A program made the position numbers and the translations under genes. The notes beneath the pieces were generated by a model. That model was not told where the DNA came from. It searched no databases and worked only from the letters and a program-made list of their open reading frames with translations. DNA of 64,000 bases. Origin: Paragonimus skrjabini miyazakii. Taxonomy: Eukaryota > Platyhelminthes > Trematoda > Plagiorchiida > Troglotrematidae. Position 1 is the first letter of the stretch. Every line of letters begins with the position of its first letter. The stretch is taken from assembly GCA_014338405.1 (NCBI GenBank), contig JTDE01000234.1, positions 148,438 through 212,437 of the forward strand, read 5' to 3'. This document shows, in pieces, positions 60,650 to 64,000 of the stretch.

Positions 60650-61129
60650 AAGTATATCCCTCGACATGGTAATGAGTCTGTTGTAAACCCTTGAAACGAT
60701 GCGCTGGTTCGTTTTCGATATAGTGGTGCGCTCAAAAAATCGGATTCTCGTCCCAGTAATAATTAAGACGGTAAACCTTGGTCCCGAAAATATTGTTACT
60801 GTTCCATGATTTTTTCTCAATGCAAGCCGAAAGACGCGTACAAGAAAAACAGCCTTGTTCCGTCTCAACACGTGTGTGCGATAAAGGCGACAATTAAAAA
60901 GTATTTTTATGGCGTGTATTGACCAAACATTCCAGAAACCTCAAAGAGAACAGTTGCCGGAAAAGAATAGTTTAGGTCACTAATGAGCACAGCGGCATAA
61001 AAAATCTTGATCGCTCTGAACAGTTCCACCAATCAGAACTGATTCAGTCGTTTTTTCTCGAGGACCGAAACGGTTTTTGACGGTAACAAAACAGACTCCT
61101 GTGACATCAACTTATGGAGAAGTTCTAGT
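60650..61129. other. Spacer between two repeat remnants
   Basis: No coding or repeat feature was recognised apart from an unassigned 77-codon minus frame. Confidence 0.3.
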
Positions 61130-61450
61130 CGTGGAGTCTTACATTACAGTCAGCAGGACAGTTACTGTCTCCTCTTCAGACAACGGAGCAGTCTGAAAAT
61201 TACGCACAAGTAAATGTGACTGAGGATTCATATGTGATGACACAGTCGTGACGAGTGTGAAGTCAATGGCGTAGTAGTCGACATGGTTGCCTCACGAAAG
61301 CATGAAGGGACGTATACTAATGACAAGCTCTAACAATAGCGAAAATCACGTCTATTGCCTCTTTTCGAAGAGGACTGAATGGAATGTCTTTAAAAATGCG
61401 ACATCTCCGACTACTTGTGAGTGATGTTGACTTTATATTAAAAAATGAGT
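61130..61450 (+). repeat. tRNA-headed repeat, decayed plus-strand copy
   Basis: The head shares GACAGTTACTGTCTCCTC with the copy at 3006. A mutated A-box region (TCAATGGCGTAGTAGTC) and the following GGTTGCCTCACGAAAGCATG correspond to the tRNA-like centre. The tail contains TGACAAGCTCTAACAATAGC, CTCTTTTCGAAGAGGACTGA and AATGCGACATCTCCGAC. The B box is lost. Confidence 0.75.
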
Positions 61451-61857
61451 ATTTAATATTGCGTATTCTACTTTTCTTCCGGAGATTTCCATTCACATTT
61501 ACTGTTGAAACGTGGGTGGGTCCAGTTAAACAGGGTCTTTTATTTTATAAGTCAATCTGGATTCACATACATTCGTCAGGCTCATCCAAATTTCTTTTGC
61601 AATACGGATAATTAGTCTAATATTCATTCATTCATCCTCTCGTTCAGAAAGTATAACTATGAATCCATAAGTAATCGGTGTCACAAGAAAGACATGACTT
61701 CTGTGTGTTTTAATCAATGTGCAAAACAAAAAAATATGAAATCAGTAATCAGAGTAAATGATAAAATTGGTTAGTAGAGATTATGACGATATGCTTGCTA
61801 GCAGTTACGCAATCACTGTTCCAAATTTTGTGTTTTAGTGATTGTGAATCAGTGAAG

Positions 61858-62308
61858 CTACATCCACACGAGCTTCTTTTGGACAGAGAAGTCAAGATTA
61901 CACATTCGAATTCCAATGGCCTCAGCAACGGTTAACATTCGGAATCTCACTAGCTGTAATCGGTTTTGTGTCCACTGGTAGACGATCCAGAAGACATTCT
62001 TCATACTGACAGAATGATTAGAGTCGGCCAGATGAATAACAATCCCGTTTGAAGCCGTTTTACTCACATCAATGTTCAATCTTACAGGGTGGTGTTCACG
62101 CACTCTATCTATATGGCTAACATTGTATTCTGGACACGATCAAATAACTGAGTGTACAAAACAGCTGGTTGTAGTATTGGAAAGTTGTCTGTGGGTTCTG
62201 TTGTGAACGGAAACTAACCCACAAATCCGCAGCAAGGCTACTAGGTTCGACTGACATTTTGAGCTTTCTTGCAACAACAACTCGAACAGTAGCCCAATAA
62301 ATGCACAT
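61858..62308 (-). mobile_element. Penelope-like retroelement, copy D, GIY-YIG endonuclease remnant
   Basis: The minus-strand frame from about 62103 to 61858 encodes VREHHPVRLN, then SNGIVIHLADSNHSVSM, FWIVYQWTQNRLQLVRF, RMLTVAEAIGIR and LDFSVQKKLV. These match in order the endonuclease of copy B (EHVPKW, SSVARHI, RILQFAEALAI, PLCVQK), including the conserved Glu in AEA. Upstream, a second frame (to 62308) gives linker sequence LWVSFRSQQNPQTTF, then after a frame change SCFVHSVI, stop, SCPEYNVSHIDR, in which the GRT part of the GIY-YIG core has been lost. It is a pseudogene fragment. Confidence 0.85.
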
Positions 62309-62348
62309 TTCGACTTCACTTAGATTGACTTAGATTTAATTTTAATGC

Positions 62349-62570
62349 TTGCATCGCCGTCTGTTTAAAATGCGCTGGGCAGCTTTCGGCATGAACTTTC
62401 ATTATAGGAAGTCTGGCTCGACTTGCAAAGTGACAACGATGAGGCTTTTAATGGTCAACTCGTCAGGCTGGAGCCGAACATCACGTACTGGTCGTACTAC
62501 CAGGCAATCACATAATAGGTTGCGTGAACGCCACCCTGTAACCTGTAACCCTGAATTCTCTGTCCAATAA
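62349..62570 (+). mobile_element. Penelope-like retroelement, copy E, endonuclease remnant with internal deletion
   Basis: The frame contains TSRTGRTTRQSHNRLRERHP, matching the GIY-YIG core of copy A (YVGRTTRRLSQRIREHHP). It is followed at once by VTCNPEFSVQ and a stop, which matches the far end of copy D (MCNLDFSVQ). About 55 residues that should lie between, including the conserved Glu, are missing. It points away from copy D, about 40 bases apart, giving a head-to-head arrangement. Confidence 0.72.
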
Positions 62571-63788
62571 ATGGGTATATTTGTGTGATCATGCTGTTGG
62601 GCCGTTTTCATTAGCTCACCGATCAGTCTTTTTTCTACTATTGATCACTATCTTTTACTTCATCCTGCGTACACAATTTAATTATATGCACGCACGGTAA
62701 AGTGTCATTTGTCTCAACAATAAGGGACATGCGAAACATCATGTGTCTATATAAGTAAAAAAACGAGCTTAGATAAAAGCACGAGGTATGGATTAATTAA
62801 TCATTAAATGTCCGACCAGTTATGAGCAGATAACCGTTCTCTGTTTGCAATAACAGTGTGATTTGTATCCTTATTTGATCGCACTTTTCACCAACATGTT
62901 GGACTAGATTAAGTGAACACATCTTAAGTGCATCGATGCGTTTTGTCGTTGGGCGATTCAGGATATTGTGGTTATTGATTATCAAAGGGCACTGTGTGTA
63001 TTTATTATACATTACACTCTGTATGAATCTGATAAACAATCTTCTGGATCATACGTTGCCTACAAATGGTGAAAAGCACACGAGTCATGAAGATGAAATG
63101 TATGGTCAATACATTTTCAAAGTCAGGTTAAGTTCTGTAAAAGCTTTTAGCTCGATATCATCGTTCACATTAAAGACGACGAGATCAAAAGTACGGTCAG
63201 ATAACAATTTGAAAACTGACCGGTTGTGAAGCACTCAAAGAAAAAAGCACCCATTTGTGATGTCACTAAAATCAGCCCTATCATATAAGCAAAAAACCGA
63301 CACAAACCATTGGTTAACAAAGTACTTGGATATTTTTACTGATAAGCAATTTCGAGTTGCATGTGATTTTTGAGTTGTTTTTGTTGATTAGCTTTGACTG
63401 AGTGTGGTCGATTTAAATCTGACAGCATAAGTACAATTGCTTACTGGGATTTGACCGAATAAGCATGTTACACTTTTGGAATCCAGTACTGCTCCTCTCT
63501 AGCATGACTACAAGACAGCTTCCGTTCCATCCGGTTAATCTGGTTGAAAAGTGTTTCAACTGGTGGTCTGTTCAAGGTTCCCGGTTTTCGTTTTTGCGTC
63601 ATCTGATAAAAGTATTCCCTGTCTCTTTTGTACTTTAAATTGACTCACGTGTGTTGCCCTACCTCCGCCCTATGGTCCAGACTAAGTGACCAGTACTGAC
63701 TCATTTCGGTAGAGAGTAAAAATGAGAAAAGTTGGACTGACTTTTAAAAACTGTACCGATAACCATATTAATAAACTCTCCACTCTAG
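62571..63788. other. Non-coding stretch, nothing recognised
   Basis: If the exon at 63789 is real this is part of the intron before it. I found no other kinesin motor motif such as the P-loop here. Confidence 0.3.
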
Positions 63789-63822
63789 CTGGATCAGAGA
63801 GGGCTGAAAGCACCAAACAAAA
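63789..63822 (+). CDS. Possible micro-exon of a kinesin-3 (KIF1/UNC-104-like) motor
   Basis: A 34-base segment follows a good acceptor (ATAAACTCTCCACTCTAG) and ends at a donor AAAA/GTATGG. With the preceding codon completed as Ala it encodes A-GSERAESTKQ-K, matching the switch II region of KIF1-type kinesins (AGSERADSTGAKG) at equal spacing. Kinesins use this loop for ATP-dependent movement on microtubules. Upstream bases in the same frame (NKLST) do not match the expected VDL, as expected for an intron. No partner exon was identified, and the window ends 178 bases downstream. Confidence 0.35.
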
Positions 63823-64000
63823 GTATGGTTTTACTGTCCAGAATTGGTCTGTGTTCTGTCTCAGGCTGTTTGTCATTTCCGTGACCCCAGTAGTCTCCGG
63901 CTTTCACCGCTGAATGACACTTACCGATTTAACTGTTCTAGAGGACGTGTTAACATGAATACATCCACAACACCGCGATTCCGGTGGGATGTTTCCGTTT
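63823..64000. other. Window end, nothing recognised
   Basis: It would be intron if the candidate kinesin exon is real. I could not read the next expected block (RLKEG) in any frame. Confidence 0.3.

Noticed and set aside
15061..61520. Other GAAACGT occurrences (for example near 15075, 36396, 47838, 61506) as further hammerheads
   Set aside because: None has the CTGANGA core or a stem II in front of it.

Overview
The window reads as nuclear DNA of a metazoan with large introns, most likely a flatworm and probably a trematode. It is AT-rich, gene-poor and has no operon structure. Its only clear coding segments are intron-bounded exons and retroelement remnants. Penelope-like elements (PLEs) with reverse transcriptase (RT) plus a GIY-YIG endonuclease (EN) dominate the recognisable repeats. 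The organism assignment is inference from this style, not from a marker gene. No rRNA, ordinary tRNA, CRISPR or bacterial-type gene was seen. Two 100-N assembly gaps are present (28811-28910 and 52824-52923).

Layout. 1-16 kb: a hammerhead-ribozyme-like motif (82-155), PLE copy A (about 1770-2751, +), two tRNA-headed repeats with long inverted arms (3006-3523, 7264-7760), candidate exons at 5227-5322 (+) and 15486-15661 (+), and a candidate Cys-loop receptor exon (14573-14786, -). 16-36 kb: a repeat-arm fragment (16167-16257), a badly decayed PLE copy C (about 21560-22020, +), a second and a third hammerhead-like motif (25949-26016 and 34426-34490, both -), a candidate exon (31402-31566, -), the first gap, and another tRNA-headed repeat (34891-35230, -). 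36-47 kb: a truncated tRNA-headed repeat (39158-39385, -) abutting PLE copy B (39386-40538, +), an unrecognised ORF (40844-41047), then the best host gene: the last two exons of a four-and-a-half-LIM (FHL-like) protein on the minus strand (46867-46681 and 45112-44967), whose reading frame joins exactly across a 1568-base intron. 47-64 kb: decayed repeat copies (50425-50820, 60312-60649, 61130-61450), a gap flanked by 97-bp duplicates, candidate exons at 54338-54487 (+) and 54963-55091 (-, zinc-ribbon-like), two opposed PLE endonuclease remnants D and E (61858-62308 - and 62349-62570 +), and a possible kinesin-3 micro-exon (63789-63822, +).

How it fits together. Long intronic or intergenic DNA has been filled by PLEs and by a short tRNA-promoter repeat family. 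All PLE copies lack the N-terminal half of the RT and carry stops, shifts or deletions, so none looks able to move by itself. The FHL-like gene is probably functional: both exons are undamaged and the zinc ligands are complete. Its upstream exons were not found in the 17 kb above and probably lie beyond the window or in diverged form. The most interesting signals are the hammerhead-like motifs, the hybrid tRNA-headed inverted-arm repeats, the head-to-head PLE endonuclease pair and the possible micro-exon.
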